DNA of 64,000 nt from CAVUWL01 sp963787415 (GTDB lineage Bacteria; Actinomycetota; Thermoleophilia; Solirubrobacterales; 70-9). Location: assembly GCA_963787415.1 (NCBI GenBank), contig CAWBCO010000001.1, forward strand, positions 1-64,000, written 5' to 3'. The notes under the pieces were generated by a model. The model was not told the origin of the DNA. It ran no database searches and saw only the letters and a list, made by a program, of their open reading frames with translations. The translations under genes were made by a program, and so were the position numbers. This document shows, one piece after another, positions 34,672-43,449 of this stretch. The first letter of the stretch is position 1. Each line of letters opens with the position of its first letter.

Positions 34672-35064
34672 ATGGGGGAGATGAGTCAGACCGACTACAC
34701 GGCGCTACTGGGCTTCAGAACTGCGCTGCGTCGCTTCCTGCATTGGAGCGAGGAGCAGGCTCGCGCTTCTGGGCTGACTCCGGCTCAGCACCAGTTACTG
34801 CTTGCGGTCAAAGGGCACGACGCAGCGGAGGGCCCGACGATCGGGGAGGTTGCCGCCTATCTGGCGCTTCGCCACCACAGTGCCGTCGAGCTCGTCGACC
34901 GAGCGCAGGGAGCCGGCCTCCTCAGGCGCAGCCGCGACCCCGATGACCATCGGGTCATTCGTCTTTGCCTCACGGCCAGCGGCGAGGCGCACATCCGGCG
35001 GCTCTCGGCGCTGCATCTGGCCGAGCTGAGCCAGCTTGCCTCCTTTATGCCACCGACTCCTTGA
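34672..35064 (+). CDS. MarR-family transcriptional regulator
   Basis: 130 aa. Winged-helix sequence: GLTPAQHQLLLAVKGHD, then TIGEVAAYLALRHHSAVELV (recognition helix) and AGLLRRSRDPDDHRVIRLCL (wing with conserved DDHR). Two bases after the ClC stop, so it is co-transcribed and may regulate the hemerythrin-CopD-ClC operon. The ligand is unknown. Confidence 0.9.
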   Translation: MGEMSQTDYTALLGFRTALRRFLHWSEEQARASGLTPAQHQLLLAVKGHDAAEGPTIGEVAAYLALRHHSAVELVDRAQGAGLLRRSRDPDDHRVIRLCLTASGEAHIRRLSALHLAELSQLASFMPPTP

Positions 35065-35165
35065 AGTAGGCGGCGTCGATCTCGATTTAGTGTTCCCGGA
35101 TCGCGCCGGGTTCCCGGCGAAATGCCAGGCAGCTCAGGCGTCTGCTTTACCGGTGCCCACCAGCC

Positions 35166-35351
35166 TCAGTGATCGAATCCATCAACTTCTGAGCTCGGAC
35201 GGCGAGCGAGGTAGTGCAATAGCTCTGGGTCACTTGATTCCAGCTGATCGACCGGCTCGCCGTGGCAGCTACAGAGCTCGACCACGGCTTCTTCGCTGTT
35301 GAACGATTTCACCCGCCAGAGCGCGCCATAGTCCTCCCATCGCGCCAGCAT
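35166..35351 (-). CDS. Small conserved-type hypothetical protein
   Basis: 61 aa from ATG 35351: MLARWEDYGALWRVKSFNSE, EAVVELCSCHGEPVDQLESS, ending LARRPSSEVDGFDH. The CSCHGEPVD pattern with a Cys pair and a WEDYGALWRV opening recalls short conserved actinobacterial proteins of unknown function. The frame is open further upstream but that part is low complexity. It lies downstream of, and in the same direction as, the membrane protein gene. Confidence 0.6.
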   Translation of the reverse strand: MLARWEDYGALWRVKSFNSEEAVVELCSCHGEPVDQLESSDPELLHYLARRPSSEVDGFDH

Positions 35352-35397
35352 GTTTAGCGGGGGTTCGGTCACTCTCTCAGCCACCCCTTGATCAGGC

Positions 35398-36126
35398 TCA
35401 AGTGATGAGCGCCGGGTAGGGGTCTTCGGTGTGGGGAGCGAAACGGGCGGGGTTCGAAGTGCGACTGCCATTGCTTTGTGAGCCGATCACCAGGTGGTGG
35501 AACTCGACTTGCAGGCGAGACTCCAACTGCGCCGCTGCGGCATTTCCGATCGTGTCGCCTTCGGGATCGCCGGTCACAAGGAACACCTCGGTAGCGGGAA
35601 AGGTTCGCAATTCATCCTCAACCGCTTGCACCAGATCCTCGTCACCCATCCTTGCCCTCGCCGAGATCCCGGCCTTGGCCAGCGAGGGAAGGCTGACGAC
35701 CAGGCAGCGCTCGGCACGCTGGTGGGCAGGGCCGAAATCAGAGGTCCAGCGGTTTAGAAAGCTTTGGTGAGCCGACGCTAGGACGACGACCTCCGCTGCT
35801 TGGTCAACGTCTGGGCCATCTGCTGCCCGGGCAATCTGATCAATTGCCCGCGTGTCCTCGAGCGCTTCGCTGATCACGATCAGCAGATGGCGGCGAAGGT
35901 CCAACAACACAGCAGGAACGATTGGGTAGCACGGAGGGTTCCTGACCGCCATCACGATGATCGAGGACGCAGCCAACGCTCCAACCGCCATCCCGAGTCC
36001 GGGTCCGCCGATATAGAAGCCGGCGACGATCGATACCGCAATCGCGGCGACGATTAGCGGCAGTTTCCATGCGGCCAGCGCAGCTTGTTCTACCGGCGGA
36101 GCTTTTACTAATGATCGCTGCTTCAT
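35398..36126 (-). CDS. Membrane protein with cytoplasmic stress-like domain
   Basis: 242 aa from ATG 36126, behind a strong AAAGGAGGAGG. Two transmembrane helices (LPLIVAAIAVSIVAGFYIGG and LGMAVGALAASSIIVMAV) are followed by a soluble alpha/beta domain with AAEVVVLASAHQSFLNRWTS, AGISARARMGDEDLVQAVED and ATEVFLVTGDPEGDTIG. This domain is seen as a C-terminal appendage of some GABA permease-like and stress-related proteins. Ligand and role are unknown. An upstream extension to 36261 is proline-rich and was rejected. Confidence 0.75.
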   Translation of the reverse strand: MKQRSLVKAPPVEQAALAAWKLPLIVAAIAVSIVAGFYIGGPGLGMAVGALAASSIIVMAVRNPPCYPIVPAVLLDLRRHLLIVISEALEDTRAIDQIARAADGPDVDQAAEVVVLASAHQSFLNRWTSDFGPAHQRAERCLVVSLPSLAKAGISARARMGDEDLVQAVEDELRTFPATEVFLVTGDPEGDTIGNAAAAQLESRLQVEFHHLVIGSQSNGSRTSNPARFAPHTEDPYPALIT

Positions 36127-36409
36127 CGCCTCCTCCTTTCGCAAAGGCACCGTAGCGCGTACGGTCGGCCACGGCCAGGGGGGGTCTGGGCTCTGTCCGG
36201 GTGGCGGTGATGGCAATCCGTCAGGCCACCCCACGATGCCGAGGCAAAGACCCAGGTCCACAGCCGCCGCGCGCTACTCTGCAAGTAGAGCACTTCCCCC
36301 GATCGCGACGGGTTGGTGTCGGCTTGGCTCCCGGTTTTAAGGAGACGACCGAGTCAATCAGGTGCCAGCCTCGACACGAGATTGGCGCCGAGCGAAGAGG
36401 AGGTTTCTG

Positions 36410-36706
36410 ATGAGTGATTTTGTTGTAGTGCCTAACACGTTCTCGGGATGGGATGTCATGCATGCCGATGATCCCGTCGGTGTCAGCAACCACCCCAATC
36501 AGCAATCCGCGATGGCCGCTGCCCGGATATTTCTTGCTGAGGAGCATGACTCCGGCACGGTACGCCTCGATCGTCAGCATCCGCACGGCATCGATGACCC
36601 CTCCACCGGGGTGCGCGGCGTCTTTTTCTTTCTCGCGGGGCTCTTCGCTCTCGCTGTTTTGATCCTCGTCCTTACCTCACTGGCAAGTGCGGCGAGTGGG
36701 TTGTGA
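36410..36706 (+). CDS. Small DUF2188-like protein with C-terminal membrane anchor
   Basis: 98 aa from ATG 36410, after GAAGAGGAGGT. The N-terminal half (FVVVPNTFSGWDVMHADDPV, then NQQSAMAAARIFLAEE and GTVRLDRQHPHG) follows the DUF2188 pattern of W.V...D......A...A...A. The C-terminal half is a transmembrane helix (GVFFFLAGLFALAVLILVLT). Function unknown. Confidence 0.7.
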   Translation: MSDFVVVPNTFSGWDVMHADDPVGVSNHPNQQSAMAAARIFLAEEHDSGTVRLDRQHPHGIDDPSTGVRGVFFFLAGLFALAVLILVLTSLASAASGL

Positions 36707-37322
36707 AAGGAGCGTGAACTCTGCCTCTTTCAGCGCCGCCGTGGCGGCCGGGACAGCCCCGATAGCGCATCCGGCCAAGCGATTGCGGCGCTCTGGAAGG
36801 TCCTCGGGCCAAGTATCGTCTGCCAAATTGAGCCCTAGATGCACCGAAGCCGCCTTGCGGCGGCTTCAACGCTGTTGCGAGAGCTTGGTAGCCACTCGCA
36901 AGCGAGATTCTAGAGCCTTTTTGGCAGAAATCAAGCACCCTGAAGGCCCTACGAGAGCCTTCAACGGATCACCGTCCAGGTCTCCTACCGGAACAGAAAA
37001 TGGCGACCACGGGGAGTTGTGGGGGCCGCCGTCAACGCACTCGCTGCGATCGGGGTTGCCATCGCGCTCTTGCGGGTTACTGCGGCCCGGCCGGGCCGCG
37101 CCGGCTGCTTTTGTGGATCGCCGTAAGGCGATACTCAGTAGCGGATAACCGTTCAACCGGCCGTTGGCATTCCGTGCGCGTTTGGGCGACGGCCCCGCAT
37201 CTCGTCGCCCAAAGCCCCCCGAAACCCCACGGAACTACCCGAAACCAGCCCTCTACGAGTCCTATAGAATCTCAAGCGAGGTAGCCCCGAATCCGCATGG
37301 CAAGCGGGATTCAGACACATCG
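36707..37322. other. Noncoding stretch with two hairpins before tRNA-Phe
   Basis: About 615 bases. There is a perfect 9-bp hairpin at 36846-36867 (GAAGCCGCC / GGCGGCTTC, 4-base loop) and an 11-bp inverted repeat at 37181-37191 / 37203-37213 (TTTGGGCGACG). No believable gene. Such a stretch next to a tRNA often carries an integration boundary. Confidence 0.5.
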
Positions 37323-37396
37323 GTCTGGGTAGCTCAGCCCGGTCGAGCACACGACTGAAAATCGTGGTGTCGTGGGTTCGATTCCCACCCTCGCCA
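37323..37396 (+). tRNA. tRNA-Phe (GAA) with defective 5' acceptor strand
   Basis: The D-arm (GCTC/GAGC, 37332-37348), anticodon arm (CACGA-CTGAAAA-TCGTG, 37350-37366, anticodon GAA at 37357-37359) and T-arm (GTGGG/CCCAC, 37372-37388) are perfect. The 3' acceptor is CCTCGCC plus A (37389-37396). The 5' strand is GTCTGGG, which gives two C-U mismatches and a wobble; GGCGAGG would pair. No CCA is encoded. The 5' end seems to have been replaced, as at an integration junction where only the 3' part is duplicated. Confidence 0.8.
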
Positions 37397-37404
37397 TTGT
37401 GTTG

Positions 37405-37449
37405 TGTCCCGAGACATCGGAGACAGATGTCTCGGGACATCGTAGACAG
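37405..37449 (+). repeat. Two imperfect 22-bp direct repeats at the IS left end
   Basis: 37405-37426 and 37428-37449 match at 19 of 22 bases (TGTCCCGAGACATCGGAGAC and TGTCTCGGGACATCGTAGAC). The first arm TGTCCCGAGACAT is also an exact inverted repeat of ATGTCTCGGGACA. Probably transposase-binding sites. Confidence 0.65.
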
Positions 37450-37519
37450 CTCACCCCCTCTCTGCCAATGTCACGTGAGACACCCATGACCCCGCAATTA
37501 GAGGGCGAGATCGGAGCAC

Positions 37520-38008
37520 GTGATGTCGTTTATGCAGAAGGGCGGTGCCGGTGACCCCGAAGTGGAGCGAGCCGTAGGCGAGCGCAGCGTAGGGGTCACC
37601 GGGCGCGCCGCGCCGGAGGGGGTACCCGACCCCGAGCTGGTGCTGCGACCGAGGCGGCGGCGGTTCAGCGCTGCCTACAAACTGAGGATCCTGCGCGAGG
37701 CCGATGCCTGCACCAAACCGGGTGAGACCGGCGCGCTGCTGCGCCGCGAGGGCCTTTACTCCTCCCACCTGTCGAGCTGGCGAAAGCAGCGCGAGGAGGG
37801 TGCGCTCAGTGCGCTCACCCGCAAGCGCGGGCCCAGGCCGGCCGATCCGCTTGAGGCCGAGAACGCCGAGCTGAGGCGCCGCGCTGAGCGCGCAGAGGCT
37901 GAGCTGGTCAAGGCGCGCAAGGTGATCGAGGTCCAGGGAAACGTCTCAGCGCTCTTGGGCGATCTGCTCAAGCCGGAGAGCGCGGAAGGGGAGAGCACCG
38001 AGCGATGA
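37520..38008 (+). CDS. IS3-family transposase OrfA
   Basis: 162 aa. Helix-turn-helix in RRRRFSAAYKLRILREADAC, then ALLRREGLYSSHLSSWRKQR, followed by a leucine-zipper-like coiled coil (EAENAELRRRAERAEAELVK). It overlaps OrfB by 4 bp (ATGA). Here OrfB has its own start, so coupling rather than a -1 frameshift may control its expression. The first 45 residues are low complexity, and a later start is possible. Confidence 0.88.
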   Translation: MMSFMQKGGAGDPEVERAVGERSVGVTGRAAPEGVPDPELVLRPRRRRFSAAYKLRILREADACTKPGETGALLRREGLYSSHLSSWRKQREEGALSALTRKRGPRPADPLEAENAELRRRAERAEAELVKARKVIEVQGNVSALLGDLLKPESAEGESTER

Positions 38009-39009
38009 TCGAGCAGACGGTCGAGGAGCTCACCCCGCTGATCGGGACCCGCCCCGCCTGTCGGGCGCTGGGGGCAGCTGCGGCGACGATCTACCGGCGC
38101 CGGCGCCCGCCCGAGCCCAAGCCGCGCCGACCGCGCCCGGCGCCGGCCCGCTCGCTCGAGGATGCCGAGCGCAAGGCGGTGCTCGAGGTGTTGCGCTCGG
38201 AGCGCTTCCTCGATGCCTCCCCAGCACAGGTCTGGGCGACGCTGCTCGATGAGGGGCGCTACCTCGCCTCCGAGCGGACGATGTACCGGCTGCTGGAGGC
38301 CGGCGGCGAGGTGTGCGAGCGCCGCGATCAGCTCACCCACCCCGTCTATGCCAAACCGGAGCTGCTCGCAGAGCGCCCCAACCAGGTCTGGAGCTGGGAT
38401 ATCAGCAAGCTCAAGGGCCCGGCGAAGTGGACCTACCACTACCTCTACGTGATTCTCGACGTCTTCAGTCGCTACGCGGTCGGCTGGACCGTTCAGCACC
38501 GCGAGTCAGCGGCCCTGGCGGAGGCGCTGATCTCCCAGGCGGCCGAGCAGCAGCAAATCGCCCGCGGACAGCTCACCGTGCATGCCGATCGCGGCAGCTC
38601 GATGACCTCCAAGCCAGTCGCGATGCTGCTCGCCGACCTCGGCGTGACCAAGACGCACAGCCGGCCCTACACCTCGACCGACAATCCCTACTCCGAGGCG
38701 CAGTTCAAGACGCTCAAGTACAGGCCCGGGTTCCCGGCTCGGTTCAACTCGATCGAGCAGGCGCGGGCGTTTTGCCGCACCTTCTTTGACTGGTACAACA
38801 ATCAGCACCGCCATTGCGGGATCGGCCTGATGACTCCGGCGACCGTCCACCACGGCCGCGCCGAGGAAGCCAACGCCGCCCGCCAGCAGGTGCTCGACGC
38901 CGCCTACGCTGCGATGCCCGAGCGCTTCGTCAGAGGCGCGCCGAAGCCGCCCACGCTGCCGACGGCAGCGTGGATCAACAAACCCGACAGCGAGGGGGTT
39001 GCTCACTAA
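38005..39009 (+). CDS. IS3-family transposase OrfB (DDE integrase)
   Basis: 334 aa, rve-type catalytic core. The first Asp is in VWSWDISKLKG, the second in VHADRGSSMTS and the Glu in NPYSEAQFKTLKY. A C-terminal RHCGIGLMTPATVHHGRAEE completes the IS3 pattern. N-terminal helices (TRPACRALGAAAATIYRRRR) bind DNA. The frame is complete, so the element could be active. Confidence 0.92.
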   Translation: MIEQTVEELTPLIGTRPACRALGAAAATIYRRRRPPEPKPRRPRPAPARSLEDAERKAVLEVLRSERFLDASPAQVWATLLDEGRYLASERTMYRLLEAGGEVCERRDQLTHPVYAKPELLAERPNQVWSWDISKLKGPAKWTYHYLYVILDVFSRYAVGWTVQHRESAALAEALISQAAEQQQIARGQLTVHADRGSSMTSKPVAMLLADLGVTKTHSRPYTSTDNPYSEAQFKTLKYRPGFPARFNSIEQARAFCRTFFDWYNNQHRHCGIGLMTPATVHHGRAEEANAARQQVLDAAYAAMPERFVRGAPKPPTLPTAAWINKPDSEGVAH

Positions 39010-39054
39010 ATTCGAACACCGAGTGTCTCATTCGTGTTGACAGGCTCCGACCTA

Positions 39055-39372
39055 GCTCCGATCGGCTGGTAGTTGCGAGTGGGGTTGAGGGTGAGCTGGC
39101 GGAGTAGCTCGCCGTTGTCGAAGTCGAGGACCCGCACTTCGCGCTCTGCAACGAGGAGCTTGACCGCTCGTCCCTCGTGAGCTCTGCCGATCCCGATGTG
39201 GTGGCGCTTTGAGTCATGGCGCAGGCTGACGGTGCCATTTGAGTCGACCCTGTCTTGGCGAAGAAGTGAGTGTCCGCAGGACCACTACGGGATGGGTGCG
39301 CCTTTAACCGGGCGCTATAGGACTGTAGGGGCGTGCGCCCATCGAGCGCTCGGTGCCTGATCGTGTTGTATT
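39055..39372 (-). pseudogene. C-terminal remnant of an IS481-family transposase
   Basis: Minus-strand frames give YNTIRHRALDGRTPLQSYSA then RLKAHP, the end of an integrase core, followed after a frameshift by RVDSNGTVSLRHDSKRHHIG and the C-terminal beta domain GELLRQLTLNPTRNYQPI. This matches the tail of IS481 transposases. The catalytic DDE core is absent. It marks the right edge of the mobile-element-rich half. Confidence 0.7.
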
Positions 39373-39390
39373 AGTGCAGGTACAGGGTTC

Positions 39391-40980
39391 TCAGGCGCAG
39401 GTCACATCGCGGCGTTCAAAAAGGCGCAAGGCGAGGAGCGATGTGAGAGCGGCAAGGCCAAGCATCACCGCCGCCGCCAGCGCCTTGAATGGCTGGGCGG
39501 GGACCAAGCCGACGTGGTGGAAGGGTGAGAGGTCAAGCGCCCAGGTGGGTGCACCCAGGAGTGCCCCGACCAGCTCCCAGAGGAAGGTGGCGCTGACCAG
39601 TGCGTATGCGATCCCGGCGCTGGCGCGGGGAATCAGCGCAAAGGCAAGCGCGCCAAGGCCCAGAAAGAGAAGCGCTGCAGGCAGGCAGTTAGCGCCCGCA
39701 GCGATCATGTCGGGAAGGGAAACATCGACGCCCTGAGAGGCCGCGGCCGCCCAGGCCATGACCCCCGCCAGGAGCGCCAGTACGACAGACCCGGCCACTG
39801 CGAGGCCGAGCCTGCCGCCCAGCCACTTGGCGCGACTGATCGGAAGAGAAAGCGTTGTTGCAAGCCGTTGATCGGCCTCCTCGCGGCGCACTGCGGCGAT
39901 CTGGGAGCAGGCGAAAAGGCCGATCGCGAGAACGAAGATGAGGAAGTAAAAGCCCAGTGCCCCGGAGGGAGAGACGAGTGAGGCTCCACCAACTTTGCGG
40001 ATCTGCTGAACCAACTTACCCGAGAGATGCGCCGTGGCGAAGGTATTTGAAAGAAGTCCGCAGACGATCGCGTAGGACCCGATTCCGATCAGCCAGCCGA
40101 TCAGACTGCCGCGCTCAGATCGCAGCGCCTGAGCAGTCGCCGAGGTTAGGAGGCCGAGGCGGGGTGATCGGCTCTCATTGCTGGGAAGCAATCCGTTGCC
40201 GATGTCGCGCCGCAAGAAGATCACCCCGGCAAGTCCCAGCAGTGCCGCGCTGATCAACACTGGAAGCAACAGGACGACCGGCCGCGGCCCGGCAAATGCC
40301 CGCATCTGCTCCGCCCAGCCCAGCGGCGTTATCCATCGCAGCCACGGCAGCGACCCTGAAGTATCGGCCCCGACGCGCAGCACAAGCGCCAAGCCAATAA
40401 CCGCGCTGCCGATCTCAAGCGCCACCCGCCGGGTCGGAGCCAGTTGGCTGACCAGGGCGCCGACGCCGACGAACACCGGCACCGGTGAGAGCGCGACCAA
40501 CGCTAGGTAGGCTGAACCACTCAGCGAGAGGCCCGCGGCGAAGAGACCGACGAGGGCCGCCAGCCAGAGCAGAGCAGCGCCGGCGGCGATCGCTCCGAGG
40601 ACCGCCGCGTAGGCGCTGCCGCGGGTAATCGCGCCGGCAAGGATCACTTCCTGGCGGCCCGCCTCCTCCTCGGCGCGCAGCGCCCGGACCGCCGCCATCA
40701 ACCCCCAGATCGCCGCGAAGATCGTCAGCACTCCCCCAACCCGCCAGGCCGCGTAGCCGCCGTCTGTGAGCAGATTGTGTGGGGCGCCGTAGAAGAACCT
40801 GAGCGCCCTGTTAGCGCCGAAACTTTTGGCGAAATTGAGCCTGTCTTTGATCGTCGGAAAGCTGTGGCGGTAGCCGATGACCTGAACCAGGCCGTAGAGG
40901 CCAAACAGAAGTGAGAACCAAAGCGTCCGGGTTTGTCCGTCGGCAAACGCCCGCCCTGCGATCGCCCTAATCGCCAGCAC
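39391..40980 (-). CDS. ABC transporter permease (ABC-2-type exporter)
   Basis: 529 aa from GTG 40980, which lies inside the last codons of the ATPase gene. About 12 transmembrane helices in two similar halves, for example RVGGVLTIFAAIWGLMAAVR and AIGLFACSQIAAVRREEADQ. The motif ALRAEEEAGRQEVILAGAIT in the first half and REEADQRLATTLSLPISR in the second mark the coupling regions of exporters in the tetronasin/polyketide-antibiotic permease group. It forms an exporter with the adjoining ATPase. The substrate is unknown; it may be a drug or lipid. Confidence 0.87.
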   Translation of the reverse strand: MLAIRAIAGRAFADGQTRTLWFSLLFGLYGLVQVIGYRHSFPTIKDRLNFAKSFGANRALRFFYGAPHNLLTDGGYAAWRVGGVLTIFAAIWGLMAAVRALRAEEEAGRQEVILAGAITRGSAYAAVLGAIAAGAALLWLAALVGLFAAGLSLSGSAYLALVALSPVPVFVGVGALVSQLAPTRRVALEIGSAVIGLALVLRVGADTSGSLPWLRWITPLGWAEQMRAFAGPRPVVLLLPVLISAALLGLAGVIFLRRDIGNGLLPSNESRSPRLGLLTSATAQALRSERGSLIGWLIGIGSYAIVCGLLSNTFATAHLSGKLVQQIRKVGGASLVSPSGALGFYFLIFVLAIGLFACSQIAAVRREEADQRLATTLSLPISRAKWLGGRLGLAVAGSVVLALLAGVMAWAAAASQGVDVSLPDMIAAGANCLPAALLFLGLGALAFALIPRASAGIAYALVSATFLWELVGALLGAPTWALDLSPFHHVGLVPAQPFKALAAAVMLGLAALTSLLALRLFERRDVTCA

Positions 40981-41866
40981 GGTCCTCGTCGCTGTCGTAG
41001 TGGTGCAGGAATATCTCCTCAAGCGATGGCTCCCGGCTACTCAGAGTCAGGATCGGGGTTTCACCTAGCGCTGAGATCAGCGGGCCGATCGGCCCCGTGA
41101 CCTCAAAGCGCAGGGAGTTGGCCCCTGCAGGCGCGATCGCCACACCTGGAAACGGCCCGAGTTCGGGGGGCTCACCCTCGAAGCTGACCTCGACCGTGTG
41201 GGCGCTCAGGTGGCGTAGCTCGGCGAGGCTGCCCTGATCGATAAGCCTTCCCTCGCGCAGAATTCCCACCCTGTCACAGAGCGCCTCAACCTCGCTGAGA
41301 ATGTGGGAGGAGAGGAAGACCGCCTGTCCGCGCTGCTTGGCTTCCTTGATGCTTTCTCGAAACGCAACCTCCATCAGCGGATCCAGGCCGGCGGTTGGCT
41401 CATCGAGGATCAGCAGCTCGGCCCGGCTTGCCAAGGCGGCGATCAGCTGCACCTTCTGGCGGTTGCCCTTTGAGAGTGCGCGCACCTTCTTCGCGGTGTC
41501 GAGCTTGAAGCGCGCGATCAGCAAGTCCCGGTAGGTGGTGTCAGCGCCGCCGTGCAGGCGGGCCAGAAACTCGAAGGTCTCGGCGCTGGTCATCGCCGGC
41601 CACAAAAAGGGCTCACCGGCGACGTAGGCGACTCTGCGGTGGGCCGCAGGGGCATCGCTCCAAGCGTTGAGGCCAAAAAGCTCCGCTCCTCCGGCGCTTG
41701 GCCGGTGAAGGCCGAGGAGGAGGCGAATCGTCGTCGTCTTGCCGGCCCCGTTTGGCCCTAGGTAACCGTAGACCTCGCCCTCGGCGACGCTGAGGTTGAG
41801 GGAGTCAAGGGCAAGGGTCTCGCCGTAGCGCTTCGTCAATCCCGCAGTTTGAATCGCCACTGCCAC
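40967..41866 (-). CDS. ABC transporter ATP-binding protein
   Basis: 299 aa. Walker A GPNGAGKTTTIR (about 38-49), ABC signature ALSKGNRQKVQLIAAL (LSKGN variant), Walker B LLILDEPTAGLDPL, then switch His in FLSSHILSEVEA. The C-terminal extension (SFEGEPPELGPFPGVAIAP) is usual for drug-exporter ATPases such as DrrA-like proteins. The permease gene starts inside its stop region, so the two are translationally coupled. Confidence 0.93.
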   Translation of the reverse strand: MAVAIQTAGLTKRYGETLALDSLNLSVAEGEVYGYLGPNGAGKTTTIRLLLGLHRPSAGGAELFGLNAWSDAPAAHRRVAYVAGEPFLWPAMTSAETFEFLARLHGGADTTYRDLLIARFKLDTAKKVRALSKGNRQKVQLIAALASRAELLILDEPTAGLDPLMEVAFRESIKEAKQRGQAVFLSSHILSEVEALCDRVGILREGRLIDQGSLAELRHLSAHTVEVSFEGEPPELGPFPGVAIAPAGANSLRFEVTGPIGPLISALGETPILTLSSREPSLEEIFLHHYDSDEDRAGD

Positions 41867-41975
41867 GGCGACAGCGTTACATCAGGAGCGGCCGTCAAGG
41901 TAGGGCAAATGGCCGATCGGCAAGCCCCCATCACGCTCCCAGGCGGCTGATTCCGATCCCTTTCTTGCTCAAGCA

Positions 41976-43449
41976 TCAAACGCTAGAGCGCTGCGGTGAG
42001 GGCTTCCCACGAAGGGAAAGGACCTCCTCAAGATGTTCGAGTAAGACGTCGACAATGCGGGGATCGAAGTGAGTGCCCCTTCCCTCCTTCATCATCCTCA
42101 CCGCCTCGCCAACCGCATACCGGGGCCGGTAGCAGCGATCGCTGAGCAGGGCGTCAAAGACGTCGGCAACTGCGGCGATTCGCCCCTCAAATGGAATCGC
42201 ATCGCCAGCCAAACCCTTCGGGTAGCCGCGGCCGTCAAAGTACTCATGGTGGGTGAGGGCGATCGTCGCCGCGATTTGCAACAGCTTGCTCTCGGAGTTG
42301 GAGAGGATTTCGTGCCCGGTGACCGTGTGGCGCTCCATCTCTTCTCGCTCGGCAGCGCTTAGTGACCCCGGCTTGTTGAGGATCTCATCCGGTGTGGCGA
42401 TCTTGCCAACGTCGTGCATCGGGGCCGCGGAGCGTAAAAGCGCGACTCGATCTGCGTCGAGTCCAAGTTGGCTTCCCAAAAATGCAGAGATGATCGCCAT
42501 CCGGCTGACGTGTTGCCCTGTAGAGGCATCACGCAACTCAATTGCCTTGGCGAGCCTCTCGACCGTCTCCTGCCGCGAAGCGCGAAGGTCCTCGATCGCC
42601 TTCTTTTGAACGGCTGCCAGGTCCTGATGCAGGCGCTCGGCCTGCTTTTGGGCGGTGATATCAGCGGAGATACCGGTGACGCCAATCACCTCACCCTGAT
42701 CGTCGATGTATGGGAACTTGACCGTGAGAAACGCGGCCTCCTCGCCACCGACGACGATCGTCTCCTCCGCGGCGTACGTCTCGCCGCGCTCAAGGACTAC
42801 CGCGTCGGTTAACTGGGCGTGGTGAGCTCCCTCGGGCGACATGATCGCCTCATCGGTCAGACCCACCAAATCGCCACTATGCAGCCCAGCCACCTCATTG
42901 GCCACCTGATTGGCGAGGATGTAGCGACCATCGCGGTCCTTGATGTAGATCGGTACCGGGGCCTGATCCATCAGCTTCTGCAGGCGGGCCTCCAGTGTCT
43001 TGCTGTGCGCCTTCTGGGCCAGCTCCAGTTCGTGGCGGCGCAGCGCATTCATCGTCGTGATCCGAAGCTGGCCTGGCCAGAACGGCTTTACGAGGTAGCC
43101 GTGTACCCCGAAGCTGAACGCATGCTCGGCCACCTCGGGGTCATCCTCACCTGTTATCAAGACCACGGCTGTTTGCGGTCGGTCTCGAATAATCTCCTCG
43201 GCGAGAACGAGCCCCGACTCACCCGGCATCTGGATGTCGCACAAAGCGAGGTGAAAGGTCCCGCTCAAAAGCTTCTCTCGCGCCTGGCTGACACTGCTTG
43301 CGAATTCGCACTCATAATGTCGCCCGAGTGTGCGGTCGATCACCGCAAGGATCTCAGGTCGATCTTCTGTAACTAAAATGCGAGCGAGGCCGGGCTTAGC
43401 CGTTGACCCAGGCGAGGCACCGGGACTCCTGATCGGATCAGGAGTCATC
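41976..43449 (-). CDS. Response regulator with PAS and HD-GYP domains
   Basis: 490 aa starting at ATG 43449, inside the end of the kinase gene. A receiver domain (phosphoacceptor Asp71 in ALCDIQMPGESG) is followed by a PAS domain (about 160-270, APVPIYIKDRDGRYILANQV) and an HD-GYP domain with HD pair His345-Asp346 (PMHDVGKI) and HHEYFDGRGYP (about 400-410). HD-GYP enzymes hydrolyse cyclic di-GMP. As the last gene after a hybrid kinase, it is likely the output of that two-component system. The frame extends further upstream but overlaps the kinase by more. Confidence 0.92.

Larger units (their letters stand above)
37405..39042 (+). mobile_element. IS3-family insertion sequence
   Basis: The left end starts TGTCCCGAGACATCGG at 37405, nine bases after the tRNA. 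The right end is taken as ...GTGTTGACA at 39042. Ends of the TGT...ACA type and two overlapping transposase genes fit IS3. The two termini match only weakly and no target duplication is obvious, so the exact ends are uncertain. Confidence 0.7.

Noticed and set aside
37153..37440. Minus-strand frame with GGNRTHDTTIFSRVL
   Set aside because: Well-known false protein produced by translating the antisense of a tRNA-Phe gene.
37387..39060. Target-site duplication for the IS3 element
   Set aside because: Bases flanking 37405 and 39042 do not match at 3 or 4 positions, so none is claimed.
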